Shown: positions 18,101-26,109 of the stretch, piece after piece
Layout: every line of letters begins with the position of its first letter
Position numbering within the stretch: position 1 is the stretch's first letter
Assembly: GCA_039197065.1 (NCBI GenBank)
Contig: JBCCUL010000040.1
Coordinates: 13,054 to 77,053 of the forward strand
Reading direction: 5' to 3'
Source of the DNA: JANQPX01 sp039197065
Lineage (GTDB): Bacteria; Pseudomonadota; Alphaproteobacteria; Geminicoccales; Geminicoccaceae
Length of the DNA stretch: 64,000 bases
The notes under the pieces: model-generated
Told to the model about the DNA's origin: nothing
What the model saw: the letters and a program-made list of their open reading frames with translations, nothing else
Database searches by the model: none
Made by a program: the position numbers and the translations under genes

Positions 18101-18598
18101 AAGGTCTTCTTGGACTATGCCGCAAAGCGGGCGACCTATGGCCCGGTCGCCGTCCTGCCGACCGCGACCTATTTCTACGGAATGAAACCAGGCGATGAGA
18201 TCGCCGTCGATCTCGAACCGGGCAAGACCATGATGATCCGCATGGTCGCGATCGGCGAGGCTGATGACGAGGGCTTCGTGCGCCTCTTTTTCGAGGTCAA
18301 CGGTCAGCCGCGCGTCGCGCGGGTGGCTGATCGCCAAAAGTCGGCGAACAGCTCGAAACCGCCCAAGGCAGAGGATGACAACCCCCTGCATCTCTCGGCC
18401 CCCATGCCCGGCATGGTCGCGACCCTCGCCGTCAAGGAAGGTCAGAAGGTGAAGCCCGGCGATCTCCTGATGACCATCGAGGCGATGAAGATGGAGACGG
18501 CGTTGAACGCAGATCGAAGCAGCACGATCGCGCGGGTTCTGGTCAGCGCCGGCAGCCAGATCGACGCCAAGGACCTCCTCCTCGAATTCTCCAGCTAG
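15149..18598 (+). CDS. pyc: Pyruvate carboxylase
   Basis: 1149 aa, the full length of single-chain pyruvate carboxylase. In order it has biotin carboxylase (VANRGEIAIRV at the N-terminus, ATP-grasp with GGGGRGMR, catalytic EVNPRIQVEHTVTEE), carboxyltransferase (DTTMRDAHQSLLATR near residue 540, metal-binding HFHTHD) and a C-terminal biotinyl domain with EAMKMET, Lys about 1114. It makes oxaloacetate from pyruvate, bicarbonate and ATP, the main anaplerotic route. ATG 15149 is used rather than the TTG two codons earlier. The ribosome-binding site is weak. nadX follows 32 nt downstream. Confidence 0.97.
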   Translation: MKTFEKLMVANRGEIAIRVLRAANELGKRTVAIYAEEDKLSLHRFKADEAYRVGEGQGPVKAYLDIEDIIRIAKVAGADALHPGYGLLSENPELAEACTAAGITFIGPTPETMRRLGDKVSARGVAEAAGVPVVPATGVLPTDMKKVTELADAIGYPLMLKASWGGGGRGMRPIRSKKELADSVRAGSREAEAAFGRGDVYLEKLVQRARHLEVQILGDKHGHIVHLFERDCSVQRRNQKVVERAPAPQLDDGRRGQLCELALKIARHSGYENAGTVEFLEDIDSGDFYFIEVNPRIQVEHTVTEEVTGIDIVKAQIRIAEGGHIGDVKETGVPPQHAIKLNGHALQCRVTSEDPLNNFIPDYGRITAYRGATGFGIRLDGGTAYSGAVITRYYDSLLEKVTAWAPSPEEAIARMDRALREFRIRGVATNLAFVENLIAHPVFRAAEYSTRFIDEHDELFDLEPRRDRATRLLTYLGDVTVNGHPEVKDRQRPPAYALSPKAPKPKTETPPPGTKQLLDELGPKGFADWMLKEKRLLITDTTMRDAHQSLLATRMRSHDMLAVANSYAVNLPEMFSMECWGGATFDVSMRFLQECPWERLRDLRAAMPNILLQMLLRGSNGVGYTSYPDNVVQTFTRQAAESGIDLFRIFDALNWVENMKVSIETVLECGKLCEAAICYTGDMLDPARAKYDLYYYLKLAKELKKTGAHIIGIKDMAGVCKPDAATILVKALKSETGLPVHFHTHDASGIAAASVLAAAEAGADAVDLAMDSFSGLTSQPNLGAVVAALMRHKRATGLDPADIRMFSDYWEAVRFQYAAFESDMRAGSSEIYLHEMPGGQFTNLKEQARAMGLEGRWHEVAKTYADVNMMFGDVIKVTPSSKIVGDMALSMVAAGLTCEDVLDPAQEIAFPESVVGFFRGDIGQPPGGFPKALQKKVLKGKKPLKKRAGETMKAADLKKLRKRAETEAERDITDEEFCSYLMYPKVFLDYAAKRATYGPVAVLPTATYFYGMKPGDEIAVDLEPGKTMMIRMVAIGEADDEGFVRLFFEVNGQPRVARVADRQKSANSSKPPKAEDDNPLHLSAPMPGMVATLAVKEGQKVKPGDLLMTIEAMKMETALNADRSSTIARVLVSAGSQIDAKDLLLEFSS

Positions 18599-18630
18599 GA
18601 GCTGGGGCCCTGACTTGACGGAGACTGCGC

Positions 18631-19464
18631 ATGGGCGGTGGCGGCAATTCTTCCAAGGCAGAGCTGAAGGTGGCCATCGGTGGGTTCGGGGCGATCGGCC
18701 AGGAGATGGCGGTCCATCTTGATCACGGGGTTCCCGGCCTGTCGCTTGTTGCGGTTAGCGCGCGAGATCAGGAGAAAGCGCGCGGCAATATGGCGGCCTT
18801 TCGGACGATCGTGCCGGTCCTGCCGCTCGGTGAGCTGGCGGAGCATGCGGACGTCGTGGTCGAATGCGCGCCAGCCTCGGTTTTTCGCGAGATCGCCGAG
18901 CCCAGCCTGGAAAAGGGCCGAATATTCGTTCCGCTCAGCGTCGGAGCGCTTCTTGTCCATGACGATCTGACGGCGCTCGCCGAACGCACCGGCGCCCGCA
19001 TTCTGGTGCCGACTGGCGCCATCCTCGGCCTGGATGCCGTGCGCGCCGCTGCCGAGGGCGAGATCCATCAAGTCACCATGGTCACCAGAAAGCCGCCGGG
19101 CGGGCTGATGGGTGCTCCCTATCTCGTCGAGAATGGTATCGACATCGCCGATCTGACATCGCCGCTCAAGGTGTTCGAAGGCAATGCGCGCGATGGCGCC
19201 AAGGGCTTTCCGGCCAATGTGAATGTTGCAGCCGCCCTGTCGCTCGCCGGGATCGGCCCCGATCGAACCAAACTGGAGATCTGGGCGGATCCGTCGGTCA
19301 CCCGTAACACGCACCGGATCACCGTCGAAGCGGACAGCGCCCGTTTCGAGATGACCGTCGAGAACATTCCAAGTGAGGTCAACGCGCGCACCGGCAAGAT
19401 CACGGCGCTTAGCGCCCTTGCAGCGCTTAAAGGGCTGGTGTCACCCTTGAAGATCGGCAGCTAA
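18631..19464 (+). CDS. nadX: L-aspartate dehydrogenase
   Basis: 277 aa. The N-terminal Rossmann motif is GGFGAIGQ. The mid-protein hallmark of aspartate dehydrogenases is LVPTGAILGLDAV, followed by FPANVNVAAALSLAG and a C-terminal ENIPSEVNARTGKITALSAL pattern (given in part). The enzyme makes iminoaspartate from aspartate for NAD synthesis, or works in amination. It follows pyc by 32 nt on the same strand, so oxaloacetate and aspartate metabolism may be co-expressed. No nadA or nadC is in the window. Confidence 0.88.
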   Translation: MGGGGNSSKAELKVAIGGFGAIGQEMAVHLDHGVPGLSLVAVSARDQEKARGNMAAFRTIVPVLPLGELAEHADVVVECAPASVFREIAEPSLEKGRIFVPLSVGALLVHDDLTALAERTGARILVPTGAILGLDAVRAAAEGEIHQVTMVTRKPPGGLMGAPYLVENGIDIADLTSPLKVFEGNARDGAKGFPANVNVAAALSLAGIGPDRTKLEIWADPSVTRNTHRITVEADSARFEMTVENIPSEVNARTGKITALSALAALKGLVSPLKIGS

Positions 19465-19500
19465 ACGATCTCGAAACAGCCTGGATCCAGTGTCGAAGCG

Positions 19501-19992
19501 TTATTCGACTGCCTTGGGTTCTCCGGCTGCCGCGTTCTGCTGGGCGTCCTGAACGCTGGACGGCCAGGTGCTCTTGATGAAAGCGATCACGGCCCAGATC
19601 TCTTCATCGGTAAGCTTGTCGCTGAAGCCGGGCATGCGGCTGATGCCGCCGTCTGGCCTTAGAGTTTCGCCGCCGTCTCTGACCACCTCGAAAAGCGCTT
19701 CGTCAGTACGCCGCCAGGTTCCGCCTTCGGCATTATGCGCCGGAGCCAGGCGCGTGCCGTCCTTGAGCGGCTGTTCCCAGCCAAGCTGCCCGTCGAGTTC
19801 GGCCCCATGGCAGTTGGCGCAAATGCGGCTGTAGATCCGCGAACCAAAGGCCACCTGATCAAGATCGGTCGCATCTCCCGGAATAATCGTGGCGCTTTGG
19901 GAGTACCAATAGGCTCCCGCCGCGATTGCACAGATACCCGCCATGCCCATAAGGGGCAGAGCCAGACGACGCCCAGTTCGCTCGTCTCTCAT
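19501..19992 (-). CDS. Membrane-anchored cytochrome c
   Basis: 163 aa. One N-terminal helix (residues about 9-26, LPLMGMAGICAIAAGAYW) anchors it. The haem site CANCH is near residue 57 and the distal Met lies in ISRMPGFSDKLT. The fold is a small class I periplasmic cytochrome c. ATG 19992 is preferred over the GTG 42 nt upstream because it has GGGGA at a workable distance and gives a compact signal-anchor. The electron partner is unknown, and no oxidase subunit is adjacent. Confidence 0.87.
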   Translation of the reverse strand: MRDERTGRRLALPLMGMAGICAIAAGAYWYSQSATIIPGDATDLDQVAFGSRIYSRICANCHGAELDGQLGWEQPLKDGTRLAPAHNAEGGTWRRTDEALFEVVRDGGETLRPDGGISRMPGFSDKLTDEEIWAVIAFIKSTWPSSVQDAQQNAAAGEPKAVE

Positions 19993-20164
19993 CCCAATGT
20001 CATCCCCAATCGAAAGTCCAGCAGCTCCCCGCACGCTTGACGCTCTTGAGACATTGAATGCCTTCGCACATGCCGGCTAAAAACAGCCGGAATCGCATTG
20101 TAGCGTGGTCTCTTAGCAGATCGTCCGGCGTCTGTCTTGGCCGAACGCGCCGATATGGAGCTTT

Positions 20165-20395
20165 TCAGTCATCCGGCCGATTGGCGCGATCGTCATAGCC
20201 GCGGCGACTGCTGAAGAAGACCAACGCCATCAAACCCGCCCCGACCAGAAAGGTAAAGACGGTCCCGAGCGTCAGGGCGATCCAGCCATGAACGCTCATC
20301 TCGACCTCGCCAAGCTCTCTCCAAACCCAAAAGCCGAACGCCACGGACAAGGCGAGAAAGCCTAAGAGAACGACGATTGTAAGCAGCGTCTTCAT
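20165..20395 (-). CDS. Small two-helix membrane protein, hypothetical
   Basis: 76 aa: helix 1 about residues 3-25 (LLTIVVLLGFLALSVAFGFW), helix 2 about 37-62, and a charged tail SSRRGYDDRANRPDD. ATG 20395 makes the protein begin at the first helix, and upstream codons look non-coding. It is divergent from a GNAT gene. No family is recognised, but homologues of this layout are common in Rhizobiales. Confidence 0.65.
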   Translation of the reverse strand: MKTLLTIVVLLGFLALSVAFGFWVWRELGEVEMSVHGWIALTLGTVFTFLVGAGLMALVFFSSRRGYDDRANRPDD

Positions 20396-20486
20396 CACAG
20401 AAGTTTCCAGGACTTGCCTTGTCAAAGCTGGGAGGGTGGTGTCTATGCTTGGCGGATCATCTTCGTCAAGACTAGGCATTTCAATC

Positions 20487-20939
20487 ATGGACAAGGTGCA
20501 GGTCATCCACGCCGTCGAAGATTGGCAGCGAAAGGCTGCGTTTGCCATACGTGAAGCGGTGTTCATCACCGAACAGCGCATCGACCCGTCCGTGGATTTC
20601 GACGGATTGGACGACCAGGCGGACCATATGCTCGCGACCCAGGCGGGTCACGCCGTCGGTACGCTCCGGCTGCGGACGATCGGCGACGGCACGGCCAAGA
20701 TCGAGCGCGTCGCGGTCCTGAAATCAGCACGCGGACAAGCGATTGGCGCTGCCATGGTCGATGCGGCCCTTCATCATCTGCGTCTCAGCGGTTTTCGCGA
20801 GGCGAAGCTGCACGCCCAGACCCATACGCTCGACTTTTATGCCAAGCACGGCTTCGTCGCATTTGGCGAAGACTTCGACGAGGACGGTATCCCCCACCGG
20901 GCCATGAGGCTTGATCTGACCGCAGAAGCTCTCCCTTAG
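20487..20939 (+). CDS. GNAT-family N-acetyltransferase (ElaA/YjcF-like)
   Basis: 150 aa. It opens with the FAIREAVFITEQ pattern of the YjcF/ElaA GNAT branch. The acetyl-CoA loop is VAVLKSARGQAIGAAM and the C-terminal strand is YAKHGFVAFGEDFDEDGIPH (partly shown). ATG 20487 gives the standard N-terminus. GTG 20436 upstream would add a Ser-rich stretch. The acceptor substrate is unknown. Confidence 0.85.
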   Translation: MDKVQVIHAVEDWQRKAAFAIREAVFITEQRIDPSVDFDGLDDQADHMLATQAGHAVGTLRLRTIGDGTAKIERVAVLKSARGQAIGAAMVDAALHHLRLSGFREAKLHAQTHTLDFYAKHGFVAFGEDFDEDGIPHRAMRLDLTAEALP

Positions 20940-21148
20940 TCTGATCATCAGGTCTTCGCTTTTTTGTGAAGGCGCATGATCGGAAAAGCCGCTAAGTTTC
21001 TGATAAAGACTGTCGTCGACAGAATGCTAGCGTTGCGTTCGATAATTGAGATTCCGCTTGAGTCTTCAGAAAATGGCCGTATTCCAGCCACTTTGGTGGA
21101 GACAGCGGGAATCAAATGATGTGGTCATACCACTAGGGAGTGTGGACG

Positions 21149-22684
21149 ATGTTCGAAATGCTGCCGGGGTTCGTGCTGACCAGCCTGAATTTCCTGGCGA
21201 CCCTGCTGGTCTTCACCATCGGCTGCGTCATTCTCCTGATCGCAATTCTTTACGTCATCGATCGAACCCAGACGACCAACACGGTGCGCCGCAACTACCC
21301 TGTGATCGGCAGGCTGCGCACCTATTTCGAGCATCTGGGGGAGTTTTTCCGTCAGTATTTTTTCGCAATGGACAGAGAAGAGCTGCCGTTCAACCGCGCA
21401 CAGCGTGTCTGGGCCTATCGCGCCGCATCGAATGTCGACAACACTGTCGCCTTCGGCTCGACCCGTGATCTCCGTCCGGTCGGCACGCCGCTTTTTGTCG
21501 CCTGCCCCTTCCCGACACTCGACGAGGACGCCACCGCCACCTCAGCGGTCACGATCGGCCCAGAATGCGCCCAGCCCTACACACAGGACCGTCTTTTCAA
21601 CATCTCCGGCATGTCCTACGGCGCCCTTTCGCGCGTCGCCGTGAAGTCGCTTTCACGCGGCGCCAAGCTCGCCGGTTGCTGGTACAACACCGGCGAAGGC
21701 GCGATGTCGGAGTTTCATCTGGAAGGCGGCTGCGACATCGTTTTTCAGATCGGCACGGCGAAATATGGCTGCCGCACCGAGGATGGCGTCTTCAGCGAGG
21801 AGAAACTCGCCGAGATCGCCGCCCATCCTGAGGTCAAGATGTTCGAGATCAAGCTCAGCCAGGGCGCCAAGCCGGGCAAGGGCGGGATTCTGCCGGGTAA
21901 TAAGGTGACGCCTGAAATCGCCAAGACCCGCGGCATTCCTGTGGGCAAGGACAGTATCAGCCCGAATCGGCATCTCGAGATCGACAATCCTGGCGAACTC
22001 CTCGATTTCATCGATCGCGTGCGGCGCACGACCGGCAAGCCCACGGGCTTCAAGACGGTTATTTCCGGCGTCGTCTGGCTCGGCCAGCTCTTCGAGGAGG
22101 TGCACCGCCGCGGCATCGACAGCGCGCCGGATTTCATCACAGTCGACAGCGCCGACGGCGGTACGGGCGCTGCACCTTTAAGTCTGATCGACAATATGGG
22201 CCTGCCCATCTGGGAAGGCCTGCCCATGGTCGCCGATCAGCTCATCCGCTACGATCTGAAGGACCGGGTGAAGCTGATCGCCTCAGGCAAGCTGATGACC
22301 CCGACCAACGTTGCCTGGGCGCTGTGCGCCGGCGCCGACTTCGTCGTCTCGGCGCGCGGCTTCATGTTTGCGCTCGGCTGCATCCAGGCGCTGAAGTGCA
22401 ATAAAAACACCTGCCCGACCGGCGTGACCACGCACAACAAGAGTCTGCAGCGCGGCCTGGTGCCCAAGGAGAAGCAGTTCCGGGTCGCGAGCTACGCCAA
22501 AAACATGGAAAAGGAAGTCGGCGTGATCGCCCACTCCTGCGGCGTTCACGAACCGAGGCGTCTCAAGCGCTATCATGTGCGCATCCAGACCGACACCGGC
22601 AAGTCGATCCCGATGGATAAGCTTTGGCCGTACCCCGAGCCCGGCGAAGCGCTGAAGGGTGGTGCCCAGACGGCGGCGGAATAG
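21149..22684 (+). CDS. Membrane-tethered FMN-binding glutamate synthase-domain protein
   Basis: 511 aa. There are hydrophobic segments at the N-terminus (residues about 5-40), then a GltB-type TIM barrel: GMSYGALS, GEGAMSEFHLEGGCD (FMN/substrate loop), SADGGTGAAP, and GCIQALKCNKNTC, whose C-x5-C-x4-C spacing is the 3Fe-4S signature. It lacks the GltB amidotransferase domain, so it is not a complete glutamate synthase. Stand-alone members have uncertain roles. ATG 21149 has AGGGAG 8 nt upstream and replaces a GTG three codons earlier. Confidence 0.88.
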   Translation: MFEMLPGFVLTSLNFLATLLVFTIGCVILLIAILYVIDRTQTTNTVRRNYPVIGRLRTYFEHLGEFFRQYFFAMDREELPFNRAQRVWAYRAASNVDNTVAFGSTRDLRPVGTPLFVACPFPTLDEDATATSAVTIGPECAQPYTQDRLFNISGMSYGALSRVAVKSLSRGAKLAGCWYNTGEGAMSEFHLEGGCDIVFQIGTAKYGCRTEDGVFSEEKLAEIAAHPEVKMFEIKLSQGAKPGKGGILPGNKVTPEIAKTRGIPVGKDSISPNRHLEIDNPGELLDFIDRVRRTTGKPTGFKTVISGVVWLGQLFEEVHRRGIDSAPDFITVDSADGGTGAAPLSLIDNMGLPIWEGLPMVADQLIRYDLKDRVKLIASGKLMTPTNVAWALCAGADFVVSARGFMFALGCIQALKCNKNTCPTGVTTHNKSLQRGLVPKEKQFRVASYAKNMEKEVGVIAHSCGVHEPRRLKRYHVRIQTDTGKSIPMDKLWPYPEPGEALKGGAQTAAE

Positions 22685-22774
22685 GCCTCAGACACGGCTA
22701 TCAATGCAACGACGAACAGTCTAAAAACCGCCGATGGCGTGGCAATAGCCCCGTTCTCTTGATGCGCAGCGAAG

Positions 22775-22800
22775 GAGACTGAGACAAGCGTCTCTGTCTC
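22775..22800. terminator. Hairpin between convergent genes
   Basis: GAGACTGAGAC (22775-22785) and GTCTCTGTCTC (22790-22800) pair along 11 bp with one mismatch around a 4-nt AAGC loop. It lies between the ends of the rightward GltB-like gene and the leftward speD. No long T-tract follows, but position and shape suit a shared terminator. Confidence 0.5.
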
Positions 22801-22810
22801 TTGAAATGCC

Positions 22811-23320
22811 TCAGAGGACCCCGCGCATCTGCTCCGAGAGGCTGATGCGGCCTGCCTTGAAGGCGTGCCTCAATATGGGAACCACCTTGTGGGGCTCAGC
22901 GCCGCCGCACATGAAAATATCGATCGCAGCATAGGCGCGCTCAGGCCAGGTGTGGATCGACATATGCGACTCGGCGAGCACCGCGACACCCGAGATGCCG
23001 CCATTGTCCGAAAACTCGTGGAAGTGCATATGCAGGAGCGTGGCGCCAGCTTCCTTGATCGCACGGCGAAACGCCATCTCAATCACTTCGGCATCGTCGA
23101 GATGCTCGGCATCCCAAAGATCGAGGATCAGATGACTGCCGGCGTAGCGAAGGCCGTTACGCTCGATGAAATAGTCCTTGGGACCGTCTGACGCGAGGCC
23201 GGTTTGCCCGGCCGCCTCGTTGGCTTCGAACTTACCCGTTTGGATCTGCGCATCTGCTCGGGCGTTCTCCGCCTCCGCCTCAGCGTCCACACCAATTTGG
23301 GCAAGAGAGTGCTGGCTCAT
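22811..23320 (-). CDS. speD: S-adenosylmethionine decarboxylase proenzyme
   Basis: 169 aa. The class 1 prokaryotic AdoMetDC core is clear. The self-cleavage site AESHMSIHTWPE places the pyruvoyl-forming serine at about residue 118. HMHFHEFSDNGGISGVAVL precedes it and DIFMCGGAEPHK follows. It makes decarboxylated AdoMet for spermidine synthesis. AGGAGAG upstream fixes ATG 23320. The core normally starts about 55 residues earlier relative to the serine, so this protein has an extra Ala/Glu-rich N-terminal segment of about 50 residues. speE is not adjacent. Confidence 0.92.
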   Translation of the reverse strand: MSQHSLAQIGVDAEAEAENARADAQIQTGKFEANEAAGQTGLASDGPKDYFIERNGLRYAGSHLILDLWDAEHLDDAEVIEMAFRRAIKEAGATLLHMHFHEFSDNGGISGVAVLAESHMSIHTWPERAYAAIDIFMCGGAEPHKVVPILRHAFKAGRISLSEQMRGVL

Positions 23321-23629
23321 GTCGCTCTCCTGCAAACCAGAATGAACCCGAAGGGTTGATCCGCTCATATGTCTCGAAATGTCTGGGAATACAAGCACCT
23401 CGCTGAAGAAAACGCGAAGACGCGACCGTTTGTTGCATGACATCCTGGTTTCTGGAACGTTTGAGCCAATCGGTTCACGGTCCTGTCATCGTTTCGGGCT
23501 CATTTGGGCATAATCGCCGATGATCGCTCATCTGTTGCGTTCTAACCCGGCAATCGGCATCTTCCACAGCAACAGCGTCCGGCCGGTTCATCGGGCGGAA
23601 CCCATCGATACGAATTGGAGAACCCTCGC
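23321..23629. other. Intergenic region, 309 nt
   Basis: Divergent promoter region of speD and the LOG-family gene. I see no credible ORF or long repeat. AGGAGAG for speD lies just right of 23320 and GGAG for the rightward gene is at 23617-23620. Confidence 0.55.
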
Positions 23630-24517
23630 GTGACAAATGATAGAAGCGAGAAGGACATCGGCTTTCCTCATGCCAGCGAGGACATGGCGCGCGCCGGCGG
23701 TGTCATCGAGACGCCGCAAACGCAATCGCCCGCCTATCGGCTCGCCTTTGCCGACATGGATTTCATGGTGCGGCGGGAAATGCGCCCGGTGCGCTTTCAG
23801 CTCGAGCTGCAAAAGCCGGAAATACTACTTGCCGAGCACGACATCCGTTCGACCGTCGTGGTGTTCGGCAGCGCACGCATGCCCACCCCTGATGACTGCG
23901 ATCCCGCCGATCTCGTCAAAAAGCCCGGCTGCGTTCTCGACAAGAAGCGGGTCTACGAGGAGGCCCGCCGCCTTGCGCAGATCGCTTCCGTCGAAGGCCA
24001 AAAGGACCGCTCCGAAGGCAGAGAGTTCGTCGTGGTCACCGGAGGCGGCCCGGGAATCATGGAGGCTGCGAACCGTGGTGCTGACGATGTCGATGCGGAG
24101 AGCATCGGGCTCAACATCGTGCTCCCCCACGAGCAGGCGCCCAATGCCTATATCACGCCGGAGCTCTGCTTCCAGTTCCACTATTTCGCCATCCGCAAGA
24201 TGCATTTCATGAAGCGCGCCCGCGCGCTCGTCTGTTTTCCCGGCGGTTTCGGGACCTTTGACGAGTTGTTCGAAGCGCTCACCCTCATCCAGACCGGTAA
24301 GGCCAAGCGCATCCCCTTCCTTTTGTTCGACGAGGCCTACTGGCGCCGCGTCGTCAATTTCGAAGCCATGGTCGAGGAAGGCGTCATCTCGGCGGAGGAT
24401 CTTAACCTGTTTCGCTACGTCGAGACCGCCGATCAGGCCTGGTCGATCATCGCCGATCATCACGGCCTCGAACCCCATGACGGCAGCGTCGCGCGCACCG
24501 ACAAAGGAGCGGCGTGA
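23630..24517 (+). CDS. LOG-family (TIGR00730-like) phosphoribohydrolase, long form
   Basis: 295 aa. The core has GGGPGIMEAANRGA and PGGFGTFDELFE, the AMP-binding motifs of LOG lysine-decarboxylase-like proteins, which often cleave cytokinin-type nucleoside monophosphates. It is longer than the usual 190 aa because of about 70 residues at the N-terminus. The start is GTG 23630, placed by GGAG 9 nt upstream. The TTG at 23615 is inside that site. The stop overlaps the start of the MBL/beta-CASP gene, forming a two-gene unit. Confidence 0.87.
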   Translation: MTNDRSEKDIGFPHASEDMARAGGVIETPQTQSPAYRLAFADMDFMVRREMRPVRFQLELQKPEILLAEHDIRSTVVVFGSARMPTPDDCDPADLVKKPGCVLDKKRVYEEARRLAQIASVEGQKDRSEGREFVVVTGGGPGIMEAANRGADDVDAESIGLNIVLPHEQAPNAYITPELCFQFHYFAIRKMHFMKRARALVCFPGGFGTFDELFEALTLIQTGKAKRIPFLLFDEAYWRRVVNFEAMVEEGVISAEDLNLFRYVETADQAWSIIADHHGLEPHDGSVARTDKGAA

Positions 24518-26109
24518 TGACGCCCGAGCTGATCTTTCACGGCGGCGCTGGCACCGTCACCGGATCCTGCTACGAGATCGTCCATGACGGCGGCCGTCTG
24601 ATGATCGATTGCGGCATGTTTCAGGGCAACAAAACCGTCCGCGCCCTCAACTACCGCGAATTTCCGTTCGAGCCGTCGAAGGTCGACACCCTCCTTCTGA
24701 CCCATGCTCATATCGATCATACCGGCCTGGTCCCGAAGCTGCATAAACACGGCTTCAGCGGGCGGATCCATGCGACGGCTCCCTCCGCCGACCTCGCCTC
24801 CTTCATGCTGCCGGACAGCGGTTACATTCAGGAAAGCGAGGTCGAACGGCTGAACAAACGAAACCGGCGACGCGGGCGCCCTGAGATCGAGCCTATCTAT
24901 ACGCGAAAGGACGCCGAGGCCTGTCTGAAGCAGTTCGAAGCTGTTGCGATGGAAGAGTGGTTCGAGCCTATGAAGGGGGTTCGAGCCCGCTATTGGAACG
25001 CCGGCCACATCCTCGGTTCCGCTTCGATCGAGCTAAAAATTGACGCCGGATCAGAGCGTCCACTGCATATACTCTTTTCAGGCGATCTCGGACCGGATGA
25101 GAAGGTGTTTCATCTGGAGCCCGACGCGCCTGCAGGCTTCGACTACATTCTCTGCGAAAGCACCTATGGCGATCGCGAACGGGAAGACGCCACGATTGAG
25201 CAGCGGCGCGCTGCACTCAAACGCGAGATCCTCGGCGCCCATGACGCCGGCGGCAATCTCGTGATCCCGGCTTTTGCGGTCGAGCGCACCCAGGAACTGC
25301 TACACGACATCGGCGTGCTCATGGCGACGGGCGAGATCCCCGGTAAGCCCGTCTTTCTCGACAGTCCGCTTGCGAGCAACGCCACCAAGGTGTTCATCGA
25401 GCATGCCGCGACCCTCGACGACATCGCGATGGACGAGAGCGAGCTCTTCAAGAACCCCAACTTCAGTTTCACCAGCTCGGTCGAAGAGAGCAAGGCGATC
25501 AACGATGTAAAGGGCGGCTGCATCATCATGGCGGCGTCTGGCATGTGCGACGCCGGGCGCATCCGCCACCACCTTCGGAACAATCTGTTCAAGAAAGACA
25601 CGACCGTGCTGTTCGTCGGCTATCAAGCGCCGGGCACGCTTGGCAGCTTCATCCTCGGCGGCGAGGAATCCGTGCGCATCCATGGCCGCGAGGTGAAGGT
25701 GAACGCGCGTATCAGACGAATCGGCAATTACTCCGCCCATGCCGACCAGGGCGAGCTGATCGCCTGGATCAAGGAGCGACTACCGGTTCGCGGCGGACTT
25801 TTCCTGACCCATGGCGATGACAAGGCGCGCGAGGTTCTGAAAGACCATCTGATGAAGGACGGCATCGATGCCGAGCGCATCGTTCTGCCCGGCCTCGACG
25901 AGCGTATCGCGCTTAACGTCGATACCGACCAAAAGCCGATGACGGTTAAGGAAAAGCCTGCCAGGGTCGCACCCGCCGATATGGCGACCGACTGGTACAA
26001 CGACTATGCCTCGCTCCTGCTCAAGCTCGGACGGAAGCTGGAGGACATGCAGGACGGCGACGAGCGCCGCGCCCTGCTGCAGAAAATGCGCGCTCTGCTG
26101 AAAACTTAA
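24517..26109 (+). CDS. Metallo-beta-lactamase/beta-CASP RNase-like protein
   Basis: 530 aa. The MBL motif 2 HAHIDHTG, motif 3 in GHILGSA and motif 4 in SESTYGDRE are intact. The beta-CASP cap has AFAVERTQELL, DSPLASNATKVF, ASGMCDAGRI and the C-terminal YSAHADQGELI. This is the YsfE/CPSF73-like exonuclease architecture acting on RNA in the cytoplasm. ATG 24517 overlaps the TGA of the LOG gene and has GGAG 7 nt upstream. Its last bases overlap the convergent LysR gene by 4 nt. Confidence 0.9.
   Translation: MTPELIFHGGAGTVTGSCYEIVHDGGRLMIDCGMFQGNKTVRALNYREFPFEPSKVDTLLLTHAHIDHTGLVPKLHKHGFSGRIHATAPSADLASFMLPDSGYIQESEVERLNKRNRRRGRPEIEPIYTRKDAEACLKQFEAVAMEEWFEPMKGVRARYWNAGHILGSASIELKIDAGSERPLHILFSGDLGPDEKVFHLEPDAPAGFDYILCESTYGDREREDATIEQRRAALKREILGAHDAGGNLVIPAFAVERTQELLHDIGVLMATGEIPGKPVFLDSPLASNATKVFIEHAATLDDIAMDESELFKNPNFSFTSSVEESKAINDVKGGCIIMAASGMCDAGRIRHHLRNNLFKKDTTVLFVGYQAPGTLGSFILGGEESVRIHGREVKVNARIRRIGNYSAHADQGELIAWIKERLPVRGGLFLTHGDDKAREVLKDHLMKDGIDAERIVLPGLDERIALNVDTDQKPMTVKEKPARVAPADMATDWYNDYASLLLKLGRKLEDMQDGDERRALLQKMRALLKT

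Noticed and set aside
20943..20981. GATCAT ... ATGATC interrupted inverted repeat after the GNAT gene
   Set aside because: The stem is broken by several unpaired bases and the T-run lies in the loop, so it is not a convincing terminator.
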